NCBI RefSeq assembly: GCF_031846265.1
Contig: NZ_JAVRIA010000002.1
Coordinates: forward strand, 310,001-374,000
DNA length: 64,000 nt
Origin: Microcosmobacter mediterraneus
Lineage (GTDB): Bacteria; Bacteroidota; Bacteroidia; Flavobacteriales; Flavobacteriaceae
Reading direction: 5' to 3'
The notes under the pieces are model-generated. The model had not been told where the DNA came from, searched no databases, and worked only from the letters and a program-made list of their open reading frames with translations. Positions 16,328 through 23,869 of the stretch are shown one piece after another (the stretch's first letter is position 1; each line of letters starts with the position of its first letter). The position numbers and the translations under genes are program-made.

Positions 16328-17440
16328 CTAATTTTCTAGCACTCTTTCCCAAGTGCTTAAAGACAAACGCTCTGTTCCGTTTTCGCTAATTAGTCCTGTA
16401 TCTCGCCATAATTGTCCTAGGTCTAATAATTCTGGAGGGAAGGTTTCCCAGAGTGCATCATAATCTTTATGAGTCCACCAAATTGTAAACTCATAATTTT
16501 GGTTTTGAGCATTGTTTAATAGGGTTTCGAGATATAGGTTTTGGTCGCTTTCACTCCCATTAATAGAAACATTTAAGTTTGGCACCACAAGGTTTTCGGC
16601 TAAATGACTGGTTTCTACAAAAGCTACAGGACTATTAACGTTGTTGTGCAAAAAATTAAACGTGTCTTGGAAGTCACTCTCAGTACTCTGATTATTTAAA
16701 AACGGATAATAACTAATGGCTATAAAATCTAAGGTGTTAATGTGGCTTAAAATATCATTGATATACGCAGAAGTGTCTGTTGTATTTGGCTCATATAAAT
16801 TGTGAAGTGATATAGATTCTGAAATTTTTAAATCGGAATGCTCTTCTTTTATTCTGCTTGTAACATTGGCCATAAGTTGTTTGTAGCCAAGCCATTTCTC
16901 TGGAGCTCGCAATCGTAACTCATTAACCTCAATGGCAATAACTAAATAATCGGGTGAAAAAGCGTTTACTAAATAGTTTATATGTTTTACGTAAGCGTCT
17001 TCTATATGATTGTCGTTAAGATTAGTATAGTTTGGTATGGAGCCATCAAAATCTTCTGCTAGTTCGTCTCTGTTACTATTTAATAAACTAACTGAAAGCA
17101 CTAAGTCGTGTGTATTGATTTTACGGTTTGCTCTACCTTCAATTTCGTTGGTAAAAGTCTGTGGTAAGTCTAAATTATTAATCCATGCATTCCATGGAAT
17201 TTTACTATCTATGTGTTCTGCATAAATGTCTGCCGTGTTTTCAATAAAGGTGTAAGTATCGTTTACATCTTGTAGATTAGGTCCAAAACTCCAGGTGGTA
17301 AAGCCCATTTTAAATGATCTAGAATTAGGCTCTGTTGTATTGCTTGTGTTACAGCTAAAACTCGTAAAAAGCAAAACACCAATAAAGCATTGTGCTATTT
17401 TAAAACTATAAATATATGTAATGCTATTATATTTAGCCAT
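16328..17440 (-). CDS. glycoside hydrolase-like (clan GH-A/GH53-like) lipoprotein
   Basis: With the ATG at 17440 the protein has 370 residues and a lipoprotein signal ending TSFSC (Cys30). The longer reading from 17467 adds nine unlikely residues. The body fits a TIM barrel: FKMGFTTWSFGPN, DYLVIAIEVNELRL with a candidate acid/base Glu, LDFIAISYYPF and PVAFVETSHL with a candidate nucleophile Glu, then FTIWWTHKDYD. This pattern resembles GH53 endo-galactanases. The substrate is unproven and no polysaccharide-utilisation partners lie nearby. Confidence 0.6.
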   Translation of the reverse strand: MAKYNSITYIYSFKIAQCFIGVLLFTSFSCNTSNTTEPNSRSFKMGFTTWSFGPNLQDVNDTYTFIENTADIYAEHIDSKIPWNAWINNLDLPQTFTNEIEGRANRKINTHDLVLSVSLLNSNRDELAEDFDGSIPNYTNLNDNHIEDAYVKHINYLVNAFSPDYLVIAIEVNELRLRAPEKWLGYKQLMANVTSRIKEEHSDLKISESISLHNLYEPNTTDTSAYINDILSHINTLDFIAISYYPFLNNQSTESDFQDTFNFLHNNVNSPVAFVETSHLAENLVVPNLNVSINGSESDQNLYLETLLNNAQNQNYEFTIWWTHKDYDALWETFPPELLDLGQLWRDTGLISENGTERLSLSTWERVLEN

Positions 17441-17602
17441 GACTCTTTTTGTCATAATGAAGTACAACTCATTAATAAGTTCTACATTCTAAAAATAAGT
17501 AAAAATTAAACACTAATCGTAAAACCTTGATTATTATTTGTTTACTCATTTTTAAATGACTACAAATATTTACAAACGATATTAAATACGTAACTACCGA
17601 CT

Positions 17603-17610
17603 TATATTTG
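17603..17610 (+). promoter_or_regulatory. -7 element upstream of ssb
   Basis: TATATTTG is a perfect TAnnTTTG match, 77 bases before the ssb start. CATATTTG at 17621-17628 is a weaker second candidate. The rest of the 220-base gap to the glycosidase-like gene shows nothing else recognisable. Confidence 0.5.
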
Positions 17611-17687
17611 GTTGTCCTCTCATATTTGCACTGTCGAAACATAAGAACTCGATAGTATTAACTGTTTAACATTAAAAATTTAAAATT

Positions 17688-18020
17688 ATGAACACGCTAA
17701 GAAACAAAGTACAGTTGATTGGACATTTAGGAAAAGATCCAGAAATCGTAAATTTAGAGAGTGGTAAAACACTAGCTAAATTCTCTATTGCTACTAACGA
17801 AAGCTACAAAAATGCGCAAGGTGAAAAAGTAGAAAACACCTATTGGCATAATGTTATAGCTTGGGGAAAAACAGCTCTGATTGCTGAGAAATTTTTAGTT
17901 AAAGGCAAAGAGGTGGCTGTAGAGGGTAAATTAACTAATCGCTCTTGGGATGATAAAGATGGCAATAAGCGCTACACTACAGAGGTGGTTTGTAACGAGC
18001 TTTTAATGCTTGGTAAATAA
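17688..18020 (+). CDS. ssb: single-stranded DNA-binding protein, short form
   Basis: The 110-residue product is essentially a bare OB fold: NKVQLIGHLGKDPEI, AKFSIATNESY, TYWHNVIAWGKTA, GKEVAVEGKLTNRSW and YTTEVVCNELLMLGK. It stops immediately after the last strand. The flexible tail and acidic DDDIPF-like tip that recruits replication proteins in standard SSB are absent, so a longer housekeeping SSB is probably encoded elsewhere. A strong palindromic terminator follows. Confidence 0.93.
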   Translation: MNTLRNKVQLIGHLGKDPEIVNLESGKTLAKFSIATNESYKNAQGEKVENTYWHNVIAWGKTALIAEKFLVKGKEVAVEGKLTNRSWDDKDGNKRYTTEVVCNELLMLGK

Positions 18021-18024
18021 CACT

Positions 18025-18058
18025 AAAAAAAGCCAGATGTTAACATCTGGCTTTTTTT
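18025..18058. terminator. bidirectional intrinsic terminator after ssb
   Basis: A perfect 20-base palindrome GCCAGATGTTAACATCTGGC at 18032-18051 is flanked by seven A on the left and seven T on the right. It serves ssb and the convergent Cys-rich gene, whose last codons overlap its edge. Confidence 0.95.
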
Positions 18059-18230
18059 AAGCTACTTTTTTTAAAAGGTCAAAACAAGGACATTTTTTAC
18101 AGCGTTTTTGTTCTGACTTTTTATATTTTTTGCAACACTTTGTTTTGCATTTTTCTGCAAAAGCACAACCATTAAGTGTAATGGTTTTTAAGCGTTGCTG
18201 TTTTAATTTTTTATTCGTTTTCTTTCCCAT
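18057..18230 (-). CDS. small cysteine-rich basic protein
   Basis: The ATG at 18230 gives 57 residues; a start at 18257 would add an unlikely MFLFWCYIE leader. The chain is strongly basic and has eight Cys: NGCAFAEKCKTKCCKKYK, then KRCKKCPCF. The spacing suggests metal binding. No family was recognised. It is supported by its own reading frame next to a strong terminator, and by a composition that is unlikely by chance. It is convergent with ssb and downstream of ferritin on the same strand. Confidence 0.55.
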   Translation of the reverse strand: MGKKTNKKLKQQRLKTITLNGCAFAEKCKTKCCKKYKKSEQKRCKKCPCFDLLKKVA

Positions 18231-18296
18231 CTCGATGTAACACCAAAACAGGAACAAAAATACTTATTTTTAATAATTCTAAATAAATTTTAACAA

Positions 18297-18815
18297 TTAT
18301 TCTAACGGTGTGTCAGCAGCGCTTTGTACTGTAAGCTGCTGTATGTCTCTATCAAACAGATATAAACCTCCTTTATCATCGCCAATCATGTTTATTTTAT
18401 CTAAGATGGTTCGCGCTGTGGCTTCCTCCTCTATCTGCTCAGACACATACCATTGCAAAAAGTTATGAGTAGCGTAATCACGTTCTTGTAGTGTAATATG
18501 CACCAATTCATTTATACTTGTAGACACAAAAATTTCGTGATCTAGGAGTTTTTCAAACATTAATTTAAAGGACTTAAAATCTACGTTTGGCGCTGATAAA
18601 TCCGAAATATGAGCGTGTCCTCCACGTTCATTTACAAACTTCACCAACTTTAACATATGCTCACGTTCTTCGTCTGATTGGTCGTACATAAAATTTGCAA
18701 TTCCTTCTAAGCCTTTCACCTCAGCCCAAACAGCCATGGCTAAATACACCTGAGACGACTCAGCTTCGATACGAATTTGTTTATTTAATGCGGTTTCTAT
18801 TGTTTTTGATAGCAT
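18297..18815 (-). CDS. ftnA: ferritin
   Basis: The 172-residue four-helix protein stores iron as a mineral core. Ferroxidase-site residues are visible in the first helix (EAESSQVYLAMAVWAE) and second helix (DEEREHMLKLVKFVNERGG), with EQIEEEATARTILDKI in the fourth. It is of the non-haem bacterial FtnA type. The small Cys-rich gene lies 66 bases downstream on the same strand, so an iron-related link is conceivable but only inference. Confidence 0.94.
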   Translation of the reverse strand: MLSKTIETALNKQIRIEAESSQVYLAMAVWAEVKGLEGIANFMYDQSDEEREHMLKLVKFVNERGGHAHISDLSAPNVDFKSFKLMFEKLLDHEIFVSTSINELVHITLQERDYATHNFLQWYVSEQIEEEATARTILDKINMIGDDKGGLYLFDRDIQQLTVQSAADTPLE

Positions 18816-18930
18816 AGTTTTCAGTTTTACTCAAAAATACTGAATATCTCGTAAAAATGATTCTAAATACCATAGAGTTAGTAAATTAATGGATTGGCTT
18901 TTTTATCTTTATATTTCTTAATAAAAACAG

Positions 18931-21516
18931 ATGTCAATTCAACCCAAATTAGTCCGATTTAATGATAATGTACTAGCAAAGTATCAAATCTATAATAGCA
19001 TCTTTATGACGCTCCCTTTTGATGCTATAACTAAAACAGGTGTCTTATTACCATTATTTCATGAAACCTGCGACAAAGGATTTGCACAAGGTGATGATCC
19101 TACAACAATTGTTGAGCGGTTTTTTGAGAAGTATCAGGCAAGACGCTCTAAAGAAAGTCAGATAAAACTTCTGTTTCGTTTTATACAATATATAGAACGC
19201 CAAGTAGTTTTGTTTGATGCTATTGAAGATGCAGCTTTTCCGGTTGTAAATAATATGGATGGCATTGGTACGCTTAGGCATTTAAAAGAGAATGCTGTTT
19301 CTGACGGTAAGCTAGAAACACTTATAAAATATCTTAATGAGTTTAAGGTAAGAATTGTGCTTACTGCACATCCTACACAATTTTATCCAGGTTCAGTTCT
19401 TGGCATTATTACAGATCTTACCAAAGCTATTGAGGCTAACGACCTTTTGCTTATTAATAATCTTTTAGCTCAACTCGGAAAAACACCGTTTTTTAAAAAG
19501 AAAAAACCAACACCTTATGATGAAGCTATCAGTCTTATTTGGTATTTAGAACATGTATTTTATGAATCTTTTGGGAAGATTTTTGATTACATACAACAAA
19601 ATATTTATGATCAGTTAGATATGCCTAACGAAATCATAAATATTGGCTTTTGGCCAGGAGGTGATAGAGACGGAAATCCATTTGTAACTCCAGAGACAAC
19701 ATTAAAAGTGGCTCTAAAATTAAAGCAAGCTGTTCTTAGAAATTATTATAGAGATATAAAACATCTAAAACGAAAGCTCACATTTAAAAATATAGAAGAG
19801 CCCATTTTATATTTAGAACGAAAGCTGTATGATGCTAGTATAAGTCCTAATGCCAAGAATGCCATTACCTTAGATGAATTTATTACAACTCTACAGACCA
19901 TTAAAGACATTATTAAAAATGAGCATCAGTCGTTATATCTCAATGAGATTGAAAGTTTAATTAATAAAACATCCTTATTTGGGTTTAGATTTGCAACCTT
20001 AGATGTAAGGCAAGACAGCAGAAAGCATAACGACGTGTTCCAAGATGTTGTTAAAACACTACAAAAGAAAAAGGCTTCTGTTTTTCCTGATAACTTTAGT
20101 GAGTTAACACCAAAGCAACAAGTTAATGCACTTTCAAAAGTAAAAGGAAAACTCAATATAGCATGGTTTAAAGATGAGTTTAGCATTAGAACTTTAAAAA
20201 CCATGGAAGCTATCAAAGAGATACAGACCTCAAATGGTGAGCTTGCTGCCAATCGATATATCATTAGTAACAACCAAACAGCCGTAAATGTGATGGAACT
20301 CTATGCGATGTTAAAGATTACGGCATTTGATGACGCATTACCAGTAGACATTGTTCCGCTTTTTGAGACGGTTCCAGATCTAGAAAATGCAGGTTCTGTA
20401 ATGGAAACGCTTTATACAAATAAAGCATATAGAAAACATGTAGAGCAAAGAGGCGATAAACAAACGATTATGCTCGGCTTTAGTGATGGAACTAAAGATG
20501 GTGGTTACCTCATGGCAAACTGGGCAATATTCAAAGCTAAAGAAGCCCTTACTAAAGTATCAAGAAAGCATAAAATAGCAGTAGTGTTTTTTGATGGTCG
20601 TGGAGGACCTCCAGCTCGAGGTGGTGGAAAAACGCATAACTTTTATGCGTCTCTAGGACCAACTATTGAGGATAAAGAAGTACAATTGACCATACAAGGT
20701 CAGACGATCAGCTCTAATTTCGGAACCTTAGATTCGTCTCAATATAATATGGAGCAATTGATAAGCTCAGGTATTTTAAATAGATTGTCAGATACCAATC
20801 CTAAGCTGTCTCGTACAGATAAGAGCACGATGAATAGCTTGGCAAAAATCAGCTATAAAGCATATAGTAACTTTAAGCAACATCCAAATTTCCTAGGGTA
20901 TTTGGAACGAATGAGTACACTAAAATTTTATGCAAAAACAAATATAGGTAGTCGTCCATCGAAACGAGGAACATCTGATGAATTGGTGTTTTCAGATTTA
21001 AGAGCCATCCCATTCGTAGGAAGTTGGAGTCAGTTAAAACAGAATGTTCCAGGGTTTTTTGGAGTAGGAACTGCCTTGAAGCATTATGAAGATAAAGGGG
21101 AATTTAGAAAAGTCAAGCAGCTTTATAAAAACTCTAGCTTTTTTAAAACCTTGATTGAAAATAGCATGATGTCATTATCAAAATCGTTTTTTGATCTTAC
21201 AAAATACATGTCTGAAGACGAGGAATTTGGAGGTTTTTGGACCTTGATTTACGAAGAGTACACGTTAAGTAAACGCTTAATTTTAAAGCTCACAGGTTAT
21301 AAAGAACTTATGGAAGAGGAGCCTTCAGGAAAAGCGTCAATTGCTGTTAGAGAGTCAATTGTGCTTCCATTGTTAACCATTCAACAATTTGCTTTAAAAA
21401 AGATTCAAGAGCTAAGAAAACAAGAGGAGATTGATCCAAAAGAATTAGATATTTACGAAAAAATTGTGACGCGCTCTCTATTTGGAAATATCAATGCGAG
21501 TCGTAATTCTGCTTAA
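18931..21516 (+). CDS. ppc: phosphoenolpyruvate carboxylase
   Basis: The 861-residue enzyme carboxylates phosphoenolpyruvate to oxaloacetate and replenishes the citric acid cycle. Catalytic segments are VLTAHPTQF with the catalytic His, WPGGDRDGNPFVTPE, FGFRFATLDVRQDS, MLGFSDGTKDGGY, FFDGRGGPPARGGG, and the segment around residues 673-686 (TNIGSRPSKRGTSD). The length is slightly short of the usual 880-950 but no motif is missing. It is transcribed alone. TATATTTC with an upstream TTG lies shortly before the start and may be the promoter. Confidence 0.96.
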   Translation: MSIQPKLVRFNDNVLAKYQIYNSIFMTLPFDAITKTGVLLPLFHETCDKGFAQGDDPTTIVERFFEKYQARRSKESQIKLLFRFIQYIERQVVLFDAIEDAAFPVVNNMDGIGTLRHLKENAVSDGKLETLIKYLNEFKVRIVLTAHPTQFYPGSVLGIITDLTKAIEANDLLLINNLLAQLGKTPFFKKKKPTPYDEAISLIWYLEHVFYESFGKIFDYIQQNIYDQLDMPNEIINIGFWPGGDRDGNPFVTPETTLKVALKLKQAVLRNYYRDIKHLKRKLTFKNIEEPILYLERKLYDASISPNAKNAITLDEFITTLQTIKDIIKNEHQSLYLNEIESLINKTSLFGFRFATLDVRQDSRKHNDVFQDVVKTLQKKKASVFPDNFSELTPKQQVNALSKVKGKLNIAWFKDEFSIRTLKTMEAIKEIQTSNGELAANRYIISNNQTAVNVMELYAMLKITAFDDALPVDIVPLFETVPDLENAGSVMETLYTNKAYRKHVEQRGDKQTIMLGFSDGTKDGGYLMANWAIFKAKEALTKVSRKHKIAVVFFDGRGGPPARGGGKTHNFYASLGPTIEDKEVQLTIQGQTISSNFGTLDSSQYNMEQLISSGILNRLSDTNPKLSRTDKSTMNSLAKISYKAYSNFKQHPNFLGYLERMSTLKFYAKTNIGSRPSKRGTSDELVFSDLRAIPFVGSWSQLKQNVPGFFGVGTALKHYEDKGEFRKVKQLYKNSSFFKTLIENSMMSLSKSFFDLTKYMSEDEEFGGFWTLIYEEYTLSKRLILKLTGYKELMEEEPSGKASIAVRESIVLPLLTIQQFALKKIQELRKQEEIDPKELDIYEKIVTRSLFGNINASRNSA

Positions 21517-21591
21517 AGCATTCTTTTTCTAATGGATGGTTAATATTGAAAAGATTTTTTATTTTTAGATTAAAACCAATATTTTTTAAAA

Positions 21592-22944
21592 ATGAAAGCT
21601 ACTTTTTTTTGTGTTTTATTATACTTCATGTTTACTTCCTGTAAATCGGAGTCGAAACAAATAGAAATAAACTCTGAACAAACAAAACTACCTAACATTA
21701 TTTTATTGGTTGGTGATGATCAAGGGTATCCATATTTCGGATTTATGGGAGCAGATTATGTACAAACACCTCATATGGATAAACTCGCTGCAAGCGGAAC
21801 CCTCTTCACAGAAGGTTATGTGCCACAAAACCATTGCAGACCGTCATTACAAACACTAATGACAGGAACCTTACCGATCAATTATGAGCAAGATGTTGAG
21901 AAATTGATTAAAGAGAAACAAATCCCAGAAGATTCTATAGTAGGTTTCAAACATCATGCGATGCGGCACTTTAATACCTTGCCAAGGCTTTTAGCTAAAA
22001 AAGGCTACAAAAGTTTTCAAGGTGGCAAATGGTGGGAATTCAATTACCAAAATGGCGGCTTTGATGCTGGGATGACCAAAGGCTGGAGAAAGGGAGATAA
22101 GAAAAATGACGATTGGTTTTTACAATTTATGGGAGGTGATGGTCGTCAATTAGCGCGTGCGACTATGCAGCCTGTTTATGATTTTGTTGAAACCAATAAA
22201 AATGATCCATTCTTTATTTGGTTTGCACCTGAATTACCGCATTATCCATTTGATGCACCAGACAAATATTATAATATTTATAAGGATAAAGACATGACCG
22301 AATCTGCAAAACGTTACTACGCGAATTGCACATGGTTTGATGATGGTGTTGGTGAATTAGTAAGATACCTAAAAGAACAAGGAGAGATTGATAATACACT
22401 TTTTGTTTATGTCAACGATAACGGTTGGGAGCAAGAACCACATCAAGAATTTAGACATGATTCTTTGCGCTGGCATAATGGAGGTGACAAAGGGAAACTA
22501 TCGGTTTACGATCAGTCTTTTAGAACACCAATTATTTTTTCATGGAAAGATAAGATTGAAGCTGGAGCAAAATCAAAAGCATTGATGCATAGCGCAGATA
22601 TTCCTGCAACCATTCTCGATTATTTGGATATCGACATACCAGAAGGTTATTTTGGAAAGTCCTATAAATCTTTAATCGAAGACACATCAAAATCTGATAG
22701 AGCTATTATTATTGGGCAAGCCACTCAAATGCGTTCAGAAGATGATATGATGGGAATGAAGATTGAAGCCTATTGGGCAAGAACAAACAATTGGTTCTTT
22801 CAATGGAATTTAACTTTAGAGAGTATTGCACTTTACGATATGAATAATGATTCAAGAAATGATACTAACTTAGCTGAGACCTATCCCGAAAAAGTAAAAG
22901 CTTTTCAAGGAAGAATTGAAGCTTGGAAAGCAGAACATAAATAA
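21592..22944 (+). CDS. sulfatase-family lipoprotein with altered active-site motif
   Basis: The 450-residue protein has a lipoprotein signal (MFTSC, Cys17) and an alkaline-phosphatase-fold sulfatase domain. LLVGDDQGYPYFG supplies the metal Asp pair, HCRPSLQTLMTG holds the candidate formylglycine Cys82, and the C-terminal metal site is around YVNDNGWE. In the canonical C-x-P-S-R motif the fifth residue is Arg, but here it is Leu86. The enzyme may still be active, as some Bacteroidota subfamilies diverge here, or it may be another alkaline-phosphatase-superfamily hydrolase. No maturase or carbohydrate cluster is nearby. Confidence 0.85.
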   Translation: MKATFFCVLLYFMFTSCKSESKQIEINSEQTKLPNIILLVGDDQGYPYFGFMGADYVQTPHMDKLAASGTLFTEGYVPQNHCRPSLQTLMTGTLPINYEQDVEKLIKEKQIPEDSIVGFKHHAMRHFNTLPRLLAKKGYKSFQGGKWWEFNYQNGGFDAGMTKGWRKGDKKNDDWFLQFMGGDGRQLARATMQPVYDFVETNKNDPFFIWFAPELPHYPFDAPDKYYNIYKDKDMTESAKRYYANCTWFDDGVGELVRYLKEQGEIDNTLFVYVNDNGWEQEPHQEFRHDSLRWHNGGDKGKLSVYDQSFRTPIIFSWKDKIEAGAKSKALMHSADIPATILDYLDIDIPEGYFGKSYKSLIEDTSKSDRAIIIGQATQMRSEDDMMGMKIEAYWARTNNWFFQWNLTLESIALYDMNNDSRNDTNLAETYPEKVKAFQGRIEAWKAEHK

Positions 22945-22963
22945 AACTTGATAATTGTAATAT

Positions 22964-23866
22964 CTAAAAGAAAATATCCTGAGCCAATCTAAAGGTATTG
23001 GCATGTGCTTCTACAATAATTTTTATATCAGGCGAATAACCGCCTCCCATACTGCACATCACAGGAATATTTTCTGATTTACAGGTTTCTAAAACAAACA
23101 GATCTCGCATTTTGCAACCTTCTAATGTTAAACCTAATTTGCCCAATTTGTCAGAAGCAATGACATCAACACCGCACAAGAAATAAATGAAATCGGGCTG
23201 TACTTGTTTGATTAGTCTTGGAAGTGTTTCATACAGAATTTTCAGATAAGTTTCATCATCTGTGTCTGTTTCTAAAGCAATATCCAAATCACTAAGTTCC
23301 TTTTTAAACGGATAGTTAGCTTTGCCATGCATCGAAAAGGTAAATACAGAATCATCATTCTGAAAGATTTGAGCAGTGCCATTACCTTGATGTACATCTA
23401 AGTCGACGATTAAGATGTTGTGAGCCAAATTTTTATGCTGTAGATAACGTGCTCCAATGGCTTGATCATTCAGTAAGCAAAAAGCCTCGCCACGATTGGT
23501 ATAGGCGTGATGAGTACCTCCAGCAATATTCATTGCAATACCATGTTCTAAAGCAAATTCACTGGCTTTAATTGTACCATCAGCAATAATAACTTCACGT
23601 TCGACTAAAATATTACTTAAAGGAAAACCTATTTTTCGGGCGGTACGTTTGTCTAAAGTCAGCTGTTTTAAATCATTGAAATACGCTTCTGTATGTACAC
23701 GAAGAATATGTTGGTCATTAGGGATTTCCGGTTGAAAAAAACTATTTGAAGTACAAGTGCCTTCATAAATAAGCTGTTCTGGTAATAGCTCGTATTTGAG
23801 CATAGGAAAGCGATGTCCTTCAGGAAGCGGATGTTTATAAATAGGATGGTATGCTATTTTGAGCAA
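22964..23866 (-). CDS. histone-deacetylase-superfamily (acetylpolyamine amidohydrolase-like) protein
   Basis: The 300-residue protein has the deacetylase fold signatures. GGTHHAYTNRGEAFCLLND includes the catalytic His pair. VDLDVHQGNGTAQIF has the zinc Asp and His. FLCGVDVIASDKLG has the second zinc Asp, and MGGGYSPD comes near the end. Bacterial members deacetylate small molecules such as polyamines or acetoin-related compounds. The start is TTG at 23866, only one codon after the stop of the upstream gene and in the same frame, so the two are translationally linked. Confidence 0.9.
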   Translation of the reverse strand: MLKIAYHPIYKHPLPEGHRFPMLKYELLPEQLIYEGTCTSNSFFQPEIPNDQHILRVHTEAYFNDLKQLTLDKRTARKIGFPLSNILVEREVIIADGTIKASEFALEHGIAMNIAGGTHHAYTNRGEAFCLLNDQAIGARYLQHKNLAHNILIVDLDVHQGNGTAQIFQNDDSVFTFSMHGKANYPFKKELSDLDIALETDTDDETYLKILYETLPRLIKQVQPDFIYFLCGVDVIASDKLGKLGLTLEGCKMRDLFVLETCKSENIPVMCSMGGGYSPDIKIIVEAHANTFRLAQDIFF

Positions 23867-23869
23867 CGA

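Noticed and set aside
22964..23866. Histone-deacetylase-like gene as a sign of eukaryotic transfer.
   Set aside because: The fold is widespread in bacteria for small-molecule deacetylation, and base composition matches the neighbours.
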